Shown here piece after piece: positions 32,046 through 38,899 of a stretch of 38,899 nucleotides of DNA. This DNA comes from a bacterium. Its GTDB lineage: Bacteria > Chloroflexota > Chloroflexia > Chloroflexales > Kallotenuaceae. Within the stretch, counting starts at the first letter, position 1, and each line of letters begins with the position of its first letter. Below the pieces are notes generated by a model, which worked only from the letters and a program-made list of their open reading frames with translations, did not search any database and was not told the DNA's origin. The position numbers and the translations under genes were made by a program. The DNA is taken from NCBI GenBank assembly GCA_016781505.1, contig JADDQF010000123.1, positions 1 through 38,899 on the forward strand, written 5' to 3'.

Positions 32046-33098
32046 TCAGATGCCGCCGGGAAAGAGCGCGACCTTGGCCGCATCGCCCTTGATCATCATC
32101 TCGAATGCTTCCCCAAAGGCGTCGAGCGGCAAGCGATGTGTAATAATCGGCCGAATATCAACCCGTCCTGCGCCCAGCAGTGCCCGCGTCTGGTACCACG
32201 TTTCGTACATCTTTCGGCCCGACACGCCGTACACCATGGCGCCCTTGAAGACGATATGGTTGGCCAGGTCGAAGTTATCGATGGGCCGGCCGGGCAAGCC
32301 CAGCAGTGCCGCATAGCCGCCGTAGCGCAGCGACTGAAACCCCTGGTTGATGGCGACGGCGTTGCCGGACATTTCCAGCAGCACGTCGACGCCGTTGCCA
32401 TCCGTGGCCGCCAAAATCTCGGTCGCTACAGCACCACGGGCATCCAGCGGATCGGTTGCGCCCATCGCGGTGGCCATTTCCAAGCGACCAGGGTTGACAT
32501 CGGTAGCAAAGATGCGGCTCGCGCCGGCTGCCCGGGCGATCCCGACCGCGAACAGACCTATGGGCCCGCAGCCGGTAATCAGGACGGTTTTTGTGGCAAG
32601 ATCGGTTGAAAGGGCGGTATGGACGGCATTGCCGAACGGCTCCTGCGCCGCCGCAATCGCCGGATCGAGCTCGGGCTCGTTGCGCCACGCGTTGGACGCC
32701 GGCAGGGCTACATATTCGGCAAAGCAGCCGGGCCGGTCCACGCCGATGATTTTGACGTTGCGGCAAATATGGTACTGGCCGGTCCGGCACGGGTAGCAAT
32801 GGCCACAAATAATGTGGGTCTCACCCGAAACAAAGTCGCCCACCTTGACGGTGGTCACTTCGTCGCCGACGGCTACAATATCGCCGGCAAACTCATGGCC
32901 AAAGACCAGCGGCGGCCGGATGCGACTTTGCGCCCAAGGGTCCCAGCGATAGATATGCAGATCGGTGCCGCAGATCGTGGTGGCGCGTACCTTAACCAGT
33001 ACATCGCGCGGCCCGATCTTTGGCACCGGCACGGTTTGTAGTTCGGCTCCCGCCTCGGCACGCGCCTTGACGACAGCCCGCATGGTTGGGGGTATCAA
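32046..33098 (-). CDS. tdh: L-threonine 3-dehydrogenase
   Basis: This 350-aa zinc-dependent medium-chain dehydrogenase oxidises L-threonine to 2-amino-3-ketobutyrate with NAD+. The catalytic zinc ligands are in CGTDLHIYRWDPWA and GHEFAG. The structural zinc loop CGHCYPCRTGQYHIC has four Cys, and the nucleotide-binding turn is GCGPIGLFAVGIARAAG. CGTDLHIY is diagnostic for Tdh. Start: TTG 33098 lies seven bases after GAGGAGG, while ATG 33083 is 22 bases away, so TTG is preferred. It forms an operon with kbl. Confidence 0.95.
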   Translation of the reverse strand: MIPPTMRAVVKARAEAGAELQTVPVPKIGPRDVLVKVRATTICGTDLHIYRWDPWAQSRIRPPLVFGHEFAGDIVAVGDEVTTVKVGDFVSGETHIICGHCYPCRTGQYHICRNVKIIGVDRPGCFAEYVALPASNAWRNEPELDPAIAAAQEPFGNAVHTALSTDLATKTVLITGCGPIGLFAVGIARAAGASRIFATDVNPGRLEMATAMGATDPLDARGAVATEILAATDGNGVDVLLEMSGNAVAINQGFQSLRYGGYAALLGLPGRPIDNFDLANHIVFKGAMVYGVSGRKMYETWYQTRALLGAGRVDIRPIITHRLPLDAFGEAFEMMIKGDAAKVALFPGGI

Positions 33099-33142
33099 AC
33101 AAACGCCTCCTCATTGAAGCGATTAGGATGTGTTGCGCTGGA

Positions 33143-33151
33143 AGTATAGCA
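33143..33151 (-). promoter_or_regulatory. Extended -10 for tdh-kbl
   Basis: On the minus strand TG-C-TATACT lies about 45 bases before the tdh start, with no clear -35. Confidence 0.4.
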
Positions 33152-33204
33152 TAGGGTCGGGAAGCAAACCGCCCAGGCGCCAGTCCCTCGCTCCCGTGCT
33201 GCGC

Positions 33205-34287
33205 CTACCCGCCCAGCTCGGACATGCCGCGCAGTGTAGGCTTGATCCCATCGGGCAGGCCATGGCCCCACGGCTTGAGCCAGACTGCCTGGCGCATCAG
33301 GGCGGCCAGGTCGTCGTCGGACGCGCCGCCGCGTAGGGCGCTGCGCAGGTCGAGCTCGTTGTCGCGGAGCAGGCACAGGTGGAGCTTGCCGTCGGCGGTG
33401 AGGCGCATCCGGTTGCAGGTGGAGCAGAACGGCTCGGTGATGGACGAGATAAATCCAAGCGTGCCTTGCCCACCCGGCAGCCGATAGGTGCGCGCCGGAT
33501 CGCTGCCGAACCAGCCCACAAACTCTAATGGACCGTACACCTGCTCCAGCTTGGCAATAATCTCGGTGGTGGGCACCACGCTCTGCTCGGCAAGCTCGCC
33601 CACGCCCGCCAGCGGCATCATTTCGATAAAGCGCAGCTGCCACGGTTGGTCAAGGGTGAGTCGCGCCAGGTCCGCTACCTCGTCGTCGTTCAGGCCGCGC
33701 ACCACCACCGCGTTCAGCTTCATTGGCCGAAAGCCAACCCGTTCCGCCGCCTCGATACCCGCCCAGACGCGCGCGAAGTCGCCGCCGCGGGTCATGGAGC
33801 GAAACTTGGCGGGATCGAGCGAATCGATCGAGATGTTGACGCGGGTCAGGCCGGCATCCTTGAGCTGCTGAGCCGTATCGGCCAGACGCAGTCCGTTGGT
33901 CGTCATCGAGATTTCGCGAATACCGGGCGTGGCCGCGATGCCGCGCACAATCTCGATAATATTTCGCCGCAGAGTTGGCTCGCCCCCCGTCAACCGGATC
34001 TTCTCGAAGCCGACCGCCGCCGCCGCTTGCACCACCCGCAGCAGCTCTGCGTCGGTCAGCAGCTCGTCGCGGGGGGCGAAGTGCGCGCCATGCTCGGGCA
34101 TGCAGTACAAACAGCGGAAGTTGCAGCGATCCGTGAGCGAGATGCGCAAATAATTGATGTGGCGCTGGAAGGAGTCGCGGGCAGGGCCACGCTGCCGGTA
34201 AAATTCGGCCGGCGCTGGAATATAGGTGGCGGTTGGCGCTGGAGCCGTGGCCACGTCTGCCCGTGTTTGGTTGAGTGGAATAATCAT
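33205..34287 (-). CDS. moaA: GTP 3',8-cyclase MoaA (molybdenum cofactor biosynthesis)
   Basis: A 360-aa radical-SAM enzyme converting GTP to 3',8-cyclo-GTP in the first step of molybdopterin synthesis. The SAM cluster is bound by C55, C59 and C62 (CNFRCLYC). The second cluster near the C-terminus is in CSTCNRMRLTADGKLHLC. The protein ends in Gly-Gly, needed for activity in the family. The first ~40 residues before HINYLRISLTDRC are an Ala/Pro-rich extension. ATG 34287 is preferred; a TTG at 34302 has no ribosome-binding site either. No other moa genes are present here. Confidence 0.95.
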   Translation of the reverse strand: MIIPLNQTRADVATAPAPTATYIPAPAEFYRQRGPARDSFQRHINYLRISLTDRCNFRCLYCMPEHGAHFAPRDELLTDAELLRVVQAAAAVGFEKIRLTGGEPTLRRNIIEIVRGIAATPGIREISMTTNGLRLADTAQQLKDAGLTRVNISIDSLDPAKFRSMTRGGDFARVWAGIEAAERVGFRPMKLNAVVVRGLNDDEVADLARLTLDQPWQLRFIEMMPLAGVGELAEQSVVPTTEIIAKLEQVYGPLEFVGWFGSDPARTYRLPGGQGTLGFISSITEPFCSTCNRMRLTADGKLHLCLLRDNELDLRSALRGGASDDDLAALMRQAVWLKPWGHGLPDGIKPTLRGMSELGG

Positions 34288-34309
34288 CGGCGCTGTGCCC
34301 AAAGAGCTG

Positions 34310-34357
34310 CGATGTTGGCTGGTGACTCGCTGTTCAACGGAGTACCAGCCAACATCG
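34310..34357 (-). terminator. 14-bp perfect hairpin between the mrp and moaA genes
   Basis: CGATGTTGGCTGGT (34310-34323) is inverted at 34344-34357, with a 20-nt loop. It lies 14 bases after the mrp-type stop and 22 bases before the moaA start. The U-tract is weak (CTCTTT after the stem on the minus strand). It could be a terminator, an attenuator or part of the moaA leader. It is too short for the known Moco riboswitch. Confidence 0.5.
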
Positions 34358-34371
34358 TACAGTCACAATCG

Positions 34372-35445
34372 TTAAGCGTACGCCTCGACGCTGATCCGTC
34401 CAGCCAGGTTCCGCGCTACCTCACGGAACGCATCGGCAAATGCTTCGGGCTGCGCGCTGGTCACGGCTGGCTGCCCCCGATCGCCGCCTTCGCGAATGGC
34501 CAGGCTGAGCGGAATCTCGCCCAGAAACGGCACGTCAAACTGCTTGCTGGCCCGTGCCGCGCCGCCATGCGAGAAAATATCGGAGCGCTCACCGCAGTGC
34601 GGGCAGCGGAAAAAGCTCATGTTTTCGATCAATCCCAGAATCGGAACGTTGAGCTTCTTGAACATCTCAATGCCGCGCGTCACATCCGCCAGCGCCACGT
34701 CTTGCGGCGTTGTCACAATCACCGAGCCCGACAATGGTATGGCCTGCGCCAGCGTCAGCTGGATGTCGCCGGTGCCGGGCGGCAAGTCAACCACCAGGTA
34801 GTCGAGCTCACCCCACTGGACTTCGTACAAAAATTGCCGCAGCATCGACGAGATGATCGGCCCACGGAAGATCAGCGGCTGGTTTTCCGGCACCATAAAT
34901 CCAACCGAGATCACCTTGACGCCGTGCGCTTCCAGCGGAACCATCTTGCTGTCCTGCACCATCGGCTGCTGATTTTTGAGGTTCAACATCAAGGGCGCCG
35001 AGGGCCCGTACACATCGGCATCCAACATGCCGACGCTCGCGCCGTCTTGGGCCAGCGCTACCGCCAGGTTGGTTGCGACCGTGCTTTTGCCGACGCCGCC
35101 TTTGCCGGATGCGACGGCAATCACATGGGTGACACCCGGAATACCAGCTTTATCAAAAAGACCCGGCCGCTGCTTCACATTGGCGCTGAAATCGACCGCA
35201 ACATCCTGCACGCCCGCCACACCAAGCACTGCGGCGCGTGTTTCGCGCTCGATCTGGTCTTTGAGCGGGCACGCCGGAGTCGTCAGCTCAACCGTGAAGC
35301 TGACCCGACTGCCTTCAATCTTGAGGTCTTTGATCATTTTGCGGCTGACAAGATCGCCGCCCAGCTCCGGTTCTTGGACCGTGCTCAACGCTTGGAGCAC
35401 TGCTTCTTCCGTCACGCCGCTGCTGCGACGAGAAAATATATTCAT
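34372..35445 (-). CDS. Mrp/ApbC/NBP35-family P-loop ATPase (Fe-S cluster carrier)
   Basis: A 357-aa protein. Residues about 8-85 form a MIP18/DUF59-type domain (VLQALSTVQEPELGGDLVS, then PACPLKDQIE). From about residue 105 comes the Mrp ATPase: deviant P-loop GKGGVGKST, DADVYGPSAP, DLPPGTGDIQLT and, near the end, MSFFRCPHCGE with the CxxC that holds a bridging [4Fe-4S] cluster. It probably delivers Fe-S clusters to targets; MoaA and the nine-cluster complex I encoded nearby are possible clients, which is inference. ATG 35445 is chosen because homology starts there; AAGGAG lies upstream at a long spacing. Confidence 0.93.
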   Translation of the reverse strand: MNIFSRRSSGVTEEAVLQALSTVQEPELGGDLVSRKMIKDLKIEGSRVSFTVELTTPACPLKDQIERETRAAVLGVAGVQDVAVDFSANVKQRPGLFDKAGIPGVTHVIAVASGKGGVGKSTVATNLAVALAQDGASVGMLDADVYGPSAPLMLNLKNQQPMVQDSKMVPLEAHGVKVISVGFMVPENQPLIFRGPIISSMLRQFLYEVQWGELDYLVVDLPPGTGDIQLTLAQAIPLSGSVIVTTPQDVALADVTRGIEMFKKLNVPILGLIENMSFFRCPHCGERSDIFSHGGAARASKQFDVPFLGEIPLSLAIREGGDRGQPAVTSAQPEAFADAFREVARNLAGRISVEAYA

Positions 35446-35600
35446 TCCCCAATCAACTCCTTCACAGGGACCAGTCTGTTTCTCAAGGTACAGGGCAGGC
35501 AAACGGCGGTACCAAACCAGACTGAGCAGCGCTGAGCCAATGCAGTCTTGCAAAACGGGCGCTACGCAGCACCTATTATCTTGCATTACCTACTATACAT

Positions 35601-35609
35601 ATTATAGCA
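35601..35609 (-). promoter_or_regulatory. Extended -10 for the mrp-type gene
   Basis: On the minus strand TG-C-TATAAT combines a consensus -10 with the TG extension. It is about 155 bases before the ATG, giving a long leader of unknown content. Confidence 0.5.
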
Positions 35610-35678
35610 CGCGCCGTCTGTTCAGGTGGGTCGAGTACAGGTGTAGCTGCCCTTGCCGCGGATCCGCCAACCTGCTGA

Positions 35679-35762
35679 TTGTGCTTTGGCCTGAAGGCAG
35701 GTGTTCCTGTGGGGCAAACGTTTGTGAAACTTTATTACGCAGGCCGCGCTCCACTAGCTCTG
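35679..35762 (+). pseudogene. Possible relic of a C-terminal CFI-box-like tail
   Basis: A short stretch reads CFGLKAGVPVGQTFVKLYYAGRAPLA. The pattern (Cys, then P-x-G-x-x-F-V-x-x-YY, then PLA) resembles the CFI-box C-terminal tails of some secreted proteins. A TGA lies directly before it and nothing recognisable is upstream. This is a weak call in the 35446-35753 gap, which otherwise holds only the mrp leader and promoter. Confidence 0.2.
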
Positions 35763-36473
35763 CGCCTCACGCAGCCGCACCAATTCCCAAAAATCACTCT
35801 CAAGCTGATCCTTGCCTTCTTCACGCGGCAGATGGGCAAAGAGCGCACGGTACAGCAGCCAGAACGCGAGCCCAAACGCCAGCATCTCTGGAATTGTGAG
35901 TGCAATCCGGGTGATCGCATTGACCCTGGCGACCTGCAGGTTAAACTCCTCCGTGCGTACCGGCGCGGTCACGATGATTAGGTTCAGATAAAAGTTGACC
36001 AGCCCGGCCAGGGCATTGCCGGCGAGAATAACGACGGTGCCGAGCACAAGCGCGCGATGTACCGGTCGTTCGTCCAGCAGCTTGTCCAGCGATGCTTGTT
36101 TCGCTGGGGTGTCGGGATCGAGACTTTGGGCGAGAAAATAACGCATGATTGGCCGCGCGACCAGGATCGAGCCGCCAAAGACGAGTACGGCGACAATGAA
36201 GCCGGCGCTATCCTTGATCGCGAAGAGCAGGCCATCTACCAGCCAAAAGGCCAGCACACCCCGCACAATCGCCGATAGCCCAACATAGCTGGTGATAAAG
36301 TTGAAGCGCCGGGTGATAAACAGCAGGTCGGCGAAGACCCAGGCGACCGGCACCAGCGCCGACAGGATATACGCATTAACCGCGCCCAGGGGCCTGGTCA
36401 GGTAGTTCAGAATCAGGATGGGCACGACGGCGCCCATGGCAATGTCGAGGATCAGTTTGGTCGAACGACTCAT
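35754..36473 (-). CDS. VC0807-like multipass membrane protein
   Basis: This 239-aa protein has about six hydrophobic helices in two blocks, separated by a polar loop with LDPDTPAKQASLDKLLDERP. It matches my recollection of the VC0807 family, an uncharacterised bacterial membrane protein group; the biochemical function is unknown. ATG 36473 starts just before the first helix region (RSTKLILDIAMGAVVPILILNYLT). AAAGGA lies about 12 bases upstream. The final residues (LESDFWELVRLREAQS) form a charged cytoplasmic tail. Confidence 0.7.
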   Translation of the reverse strand: MSRSTKLILDIAMGAVVPILILNYLTRPLGAVNAYILSALVPVAWVFADLLFITRRFNFITSYVGLSAIVRGVLAFWLVDGLLFAIKDSAGFIVAVLVFGGSILVARPIMRYFLAQSLDPDTPAKQASLDKLLDERPVHRALVLGTVVILAGNALAGLVNFYLNLIIVTAPVRTEEFNLQVARVNAITRIALTIPEMLAFGLAFWLLYRALFAHLPREEGKDQLESDFWELVRLREAQS

Positions 36474-36588
36474 GCTGTTGGTTGGTCCTTTGAAACTGAA
36501 ATGGTGTGAAGTTGTGTTCAAGCTTAACACAGCTGGTGCTGGGTGTACAAGGACTATGCCAACCGGTGCTAAGGAAGCTGCGGCCCTA

Positions 36589-36737
<149 letters not shown>

Positions 36738-37815
36738 TACAGGTATGTTCGCCGCGTGTCCAGTTTTGCGGCGGATCCGCGAACGCTCCACTGATGGATC
36801 GAAGGACCAAGTCCAACGAAATTGGAGCGATTGCTGCAACGGCAGCAGCAGTACGCGGCCTATCATATCAACAGGAGCTCGCCACGAGTGAAGCTACCCA
36901 GCTCTCGCTGACCGATCCCGACTGTCGTTCGATGCCGATGTCGCAGGGGACTGAGGTGGGCTACAACATCCAAGTGGCCGTGGATGGCAAGCACAAGCTG
37001 ATCGTCGAGCATGAGGTCACGAACGAAGTCACCGATAGCGCCCAGCTGTCGACGATAGCTATACGGATACAGCAGGTGCTCGCGGTCGATGCGGTGGACG
37101 TGGTCGCTGATGTGGGCTACTACGATGGGGCCGAGGTGAAGAGGTGTTTGGACACTCGGATTACGCCGTATGTGGCGAAGCCCCACACGTCGCGCAACCA
37201 GAAAGCTGGTTTGTTCACCAAAGCGGAGTTCGCCTATGACGCACACCAGGATGCCTATCGCTGTCCCGCTGGGGCCATGTTGACCTATCGATTTACGACC
37301 GATGAATCTGGACGGCTCACACGCTATTACGCGACACCAGCATGCGGAACCTGTCCGATCCGCTCGCAGTGTACACGCAGCGCGAAAGAAGCGCGGAGGA
37401 TCACGCGCAGGGAACATGAAGGCCTCCTCGATGACATGCTGAGCGGGTACGCGACAACCGACAGGTGATGAAACAACGGAAACAGATTGTGGAGCACTCG
37501 TTTGGGACGATCAAACGGGCGATGCGCCAGGGTTACTTCTTGCTCCGTGGGCTGTCAAAAGTGCGGGCTGAGATGAGCTTGACGGTGCTGGCCTACAATC
37601 TGAAGCGGGTGGTGAACATCCTAGGAGTTGAACGGCTGCTGGAGGTGTTCATCCAGGGCCGGGAAGACACCTTTATGATCATGGTTCGGGTACGTATAAA
37701 CATCCTACGGTGGTGTAGGTGCTTCCGCTCACTCTTATTAATCAACTTTTCACATGGTCTGCCGATGCGTCGGACCGCTTTCAGCGGCCGAAAACGCGGC
37801 AAATTTTCCACATGC
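36738..37815 (+). mobile_element. Decayed IS1182-type insertion sequence
   Basis: The stretch begins where the methyltransferase stops and carries the transposase relic below. Candidate ends: GCCGCGT near 36751 on the left and its inverted copy ACGCGGC near 37795 on the right, with partial similarity on either side (TTcGCCGCGTgTcC against TTtGCCGCGTtTtC). Because about 200 N-terminal transposase residues are missing, an internal deletion is also needed. The boundaries are uncertain and no target duplication was identified. Confidence 0.5.
36794..37695 (+). pseudogene. IS1182-family transposase, N-terminally deleted and frameshifted
   Basis: The frame starting at 36794 contains the DDE transposase core SLTDPDCRSMPM, GYNIQVAVDGKHKLIVEHEVTN, VVADVGYYDGAEVK and a CPAG/CGTCPIRSQCT zinc-like segment. 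The C-terminus VMKQRKQIVEHSFGTIKRAM, then GYFLLRGLSKVRAEMSLTVLAYNLKRV, lies in the next frame. Comparing frames places a single missing G at about 37437: with it restored the sequence reads DDM-AERVRDNRQV. The N-terminal DUF772-type domain of about 200 residues is absent. There is no slippery heptamer, so this is decay rather than programmed frameshifting. Confidence 0.8.
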
Positions 37816-37918
37816 TGTGCCATCCGGTCGTCCGTACTCGTGTCGTCGGCTGCCACTGAACTCGGCCGTTGCGACATCAAACGCCCGCTGTCATCGAACT
37901 GTCCACCTACTTCCGCGC
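37696..37918. other. Non-coding IS-derived stretch
   Basis: No gene is recognised here. A small hairpin, CCGCTTTCAGCGG, lies at about 37779-37791, next to the presumed right end of the IS. The long open frames on both strands are shadows without family resemblance. Confidence 0.5.
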
Positions 37919-37947
37919 TTGACACATCCACCGTTTCGGCATATCTC
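37919..37947 (+). promoter_or_regulatory. Promoter of the GNAT gene
   Basis: TTGACA (37919-37924), a 17-bp spacer and TATCTC (37942-37947), about 60 bases before the GNAT ATG: a perfect -35 with a moderate -10. Confidence 0.55.
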
Positions 37948-38006
37948 TCATCCAGACAGGAGTGCATGCGTTCCCAACCGCTCAGGAACAGAATACGGAG
38001 ACCACC

Positions 38007-38609
38007 ATGGCAGAATCCTATACGATCACCCTTGAATCCACTCCCGATCCGGCCGAGGTTGCGCTGGTCCGCGCCGGGCTGTCCACCTTTAATCACCACC
38101 ATGCCGGTGATGACTCCTTTGCACCGATCACGCTCCTGGTGCGCGACGGGTACGGGACCGTGGTGGGCGGCTTGCTCGGCGGGACCTATTGGGGCTGGCT
38201 TTGGGTGGAGATCTTGTGGGTGGCCGAGGCTGCCCGCCACCAGGGTCTCGGTAGTCAACTGCTCCAGCACGCGGAGCAGATCGCGGTCGATCGCGGCTCT
38301 CATGCGGCACACCTCGATACCATGAGTTTCCAAGCCCCTGCTTTCTACCAACAGCACGGCTATACCATCTTTGGCGTCCTGGACGATCTGCCCCGTGGCC
38401 ATCAGCGGTACTTTCTCAAAAAGGACTTGACCGGTCAGAGGGCGTTTGGAAATAGAGTGTTACTTCGAACTGTAATGAGGCGCTTGTCGAGTCAAATACG
38501 CAAATGGACGGATGTATTTCTCTATGGCGTATCCAACCAACTTAACCGACGAACAATAGGCAGTCATCGAGCTAATTGTGACCTACCAAAGCGACGAAGA
38601 TCGCTATAA
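38007..38609 (+). CDS. GNAT N-acetyltransferase with read-through tail into IS DNA
   Basis: The core of about 141 residues is a complete GNAT fold. LLVRDGYGTVVGGLLGGTYWGWLWVEILWVAEAARHQGLGSQLL includes the acetyl-CoA pyrophosphate loop R-H-Q-G-L-G, followed by the AFYQQHGY segment and a final strand ending HQRYFLKKDL, where homologues stop. Here the frame runs on for about 59 unrelated basic residues into insertion-sequence DNA. ATG 38007 has GGAG seven bases upstream and a promoter before it. The acceptor substrate is unknown. The tail overlaps the start of the IS5-type relic. The core is probably functional. Confidence 0.8.
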   Translation: MAESYTITLESTPDPAEVALVRAGLSTFNHHHAGDDSFAPITLLVRDGYGTVVGGLLGGTYWGWLWVEILWVAEAARHQGLGSQLLQHAEQIAVDRGSHAAHLDTMSFQAPAFYQQHGYTIFGVLDDLPRGHQRYFLKKDLTGQRAFGNRVLLRTVMRRLSSQIRKWTDVFLYGVSNQLNRRTIGSHRANCDLPKRRRSL

Positions 38610-38688
38610 AGGCGGCCGACCGCGCACCGTTGATCTTCGCCGTGTCGTGGATGCCTTACGGTATCACGCCTGGACGGGTGTCCAATGT
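38524..38688 (+). pseudogene. IS5-type transposase N-terminus with premature stop
   Basis: It reads MAYPTNLTDEQ-stop-AVIELIV and later GGRPRTVDLRRVVDALRYHAWTG. This is the N-terminal DUF4096-type domain of IS5-group transposases, where DEQW is normal; here the Trp codon is TAG at 38557-38559. Family resemblance stops at about 38688, where the sequence passes into a different transposase. Confidence 0.75.
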
Positions 38689-38899
38689 GCTGTTGTTTTG
38701 CCTCGCGCATCCGCGCTGGCAGTTTGTCTTCCAGCCGAAGTATGCGGCCTACCTCAATCTGATTGAGCCATCGTGGAAAACATTACGATCCTTGGCGCTG
38801 AAGGGACGGCGGTTTGAAACCTGGGATGAGGTCCAGGGAACAATTCGCAGGCCACGAGCTACTGGAATGACCACCGGCATCCGTTTGTGTGGGGGCGAC
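38689..38899 (+). pseudogene. IS630-type transposase C-terminus, frameshifted, runs off the window
   Basis: One frame reads HPRWQFVFQPKYAAYLNLIE then PSWKTLRSLALKGRRFETWDEV. The next frame continues with ATSYWNDHRHPFVWGR. Both are from the C-terminal DDE domain of IS630-type transposases (PKYAxxLNLIE carries the final Glu of the triad). The frame changes at about 38846-38852. The N-terminal and middle parts are absent because the IS5-type relic joins directly. Confidence 0.75.

Noticed and set aside
31344-32609. 421-aa plus-strand frame over kbl and tdh
   Set aside because: Spans two well-supported minus-strand genes and their intergenic gap; no motif.
34288-34371. Moco riboswitch upstream of moaA
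   Set aside because: The leader is only 84 bases with one simple stem, far from the multi-stem Moco aptamer.
33646-35535. 629-aa plus-strand frame over moaA and the mrp-type gene
   Set aside because: Covers two recognised minus-strand genes; composition of a shadow frame.
37400-37470. Programmed -1 frameshift in the IS1182-type transposase
   Set aside because: No slippery A-rich heptamer or downstream pseudoknot candidate at the junction; a simple lost base explains it.
37593-38402. 269-aa minus-strand frame
   Set aside because: Antisense to the transposase C-terminus and the GNAT core, both with recognisable motifs.

Overview
The window looks like a chromosomal segment of a moderately GC-rich filamentous bacterium of the phylum Chloroflexota, probably class Chloroflexia. 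This is judged from the overall protein flavour, a complete 14-gene complex I operon, a secreted SBBP-repeat protein ending in a YLP-type C-terminal tail, and IS1182/IS630-type transposase fossils. No database search was possible, so the taxonomy is inference. No rRNA, tRNA or CRISPR array was seen.

Layout. (1) 1-3.6 kb: the end of a PLP-dependent decarboxylase, a fossil of a release-factor-2 C-terminus, a large secreted SBBP beta-propeller protein and a fossil of a trypsin-like protease. (2) 3.6-9.6 kb: housekeeping and small genes, namely a winged-helix/ArfB-like two-gene unit, inorganic pyrophosphatase, a GNAT fossil, a zinc-ribbon AIM24 protein, adenylate kinase, an EamA transporter, an unknown protein and a coiled-coil zinc-ribbon protein. 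(3) 9.8-25.5 kb: nuoABCDEFGHIJKLMN in canonical order behind a near-consensus sigma-70 promoter (TTGACA-N16-TATAAT), closed by a strong hairpin. It encodes a full NADH-oxidising, proton-pumping complex I with all expected Fe-S ligands. (4) 25.5-36.5 kb: smpB, a small zinc-ribbon protein, the primary sigma factor, an orphan lipoprotein solute-binding protein, VanZ, a 63-aa membrane protein, rsfS, the threonine-degradation pair tdh-kbl, moaA, an Mrp/ApbC Fe-S carrier and a VC0807-like membrane protein. (5) 36.6-38.9 kb: a graveyard of insertion sequences. A DNA methyltransferase is cut off just after its DPPY motif, an IS1182-type transposase has lost its N-terminus and carries a frameshift, a GNAT gene reads through into IS DNA, and an IS5-type N-terminus is joined to an IS630-type C-terminus.

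The most unusual structure is not a gene. The longer spacers inside the nuo operon (C-D, D-E, E-F, K-L, and partly L-M) consist of degenerate 7-bp repeats. They are arranged as a 5' arm starting at or overlapping the upstream stop codon and a roughly complementary 3' arm that runs directly into the next Shine-Dalgarno sequence. Each spacer uses its own heptamer. The other junctions (A/B, B/C, G/H, H/I, J/K, M/N) are tight and lack them.

Other points: rsfS appears to start at an AUC codon behind a perfect AGGAGG. Many transcription units carry an extended -10 of the form TGnTA, often TGCTAT, without an obvious -35. The window holds two ribosome-rescue genes (smpB and an ArfB-like factor) as well as the ribosome-silencing factor.
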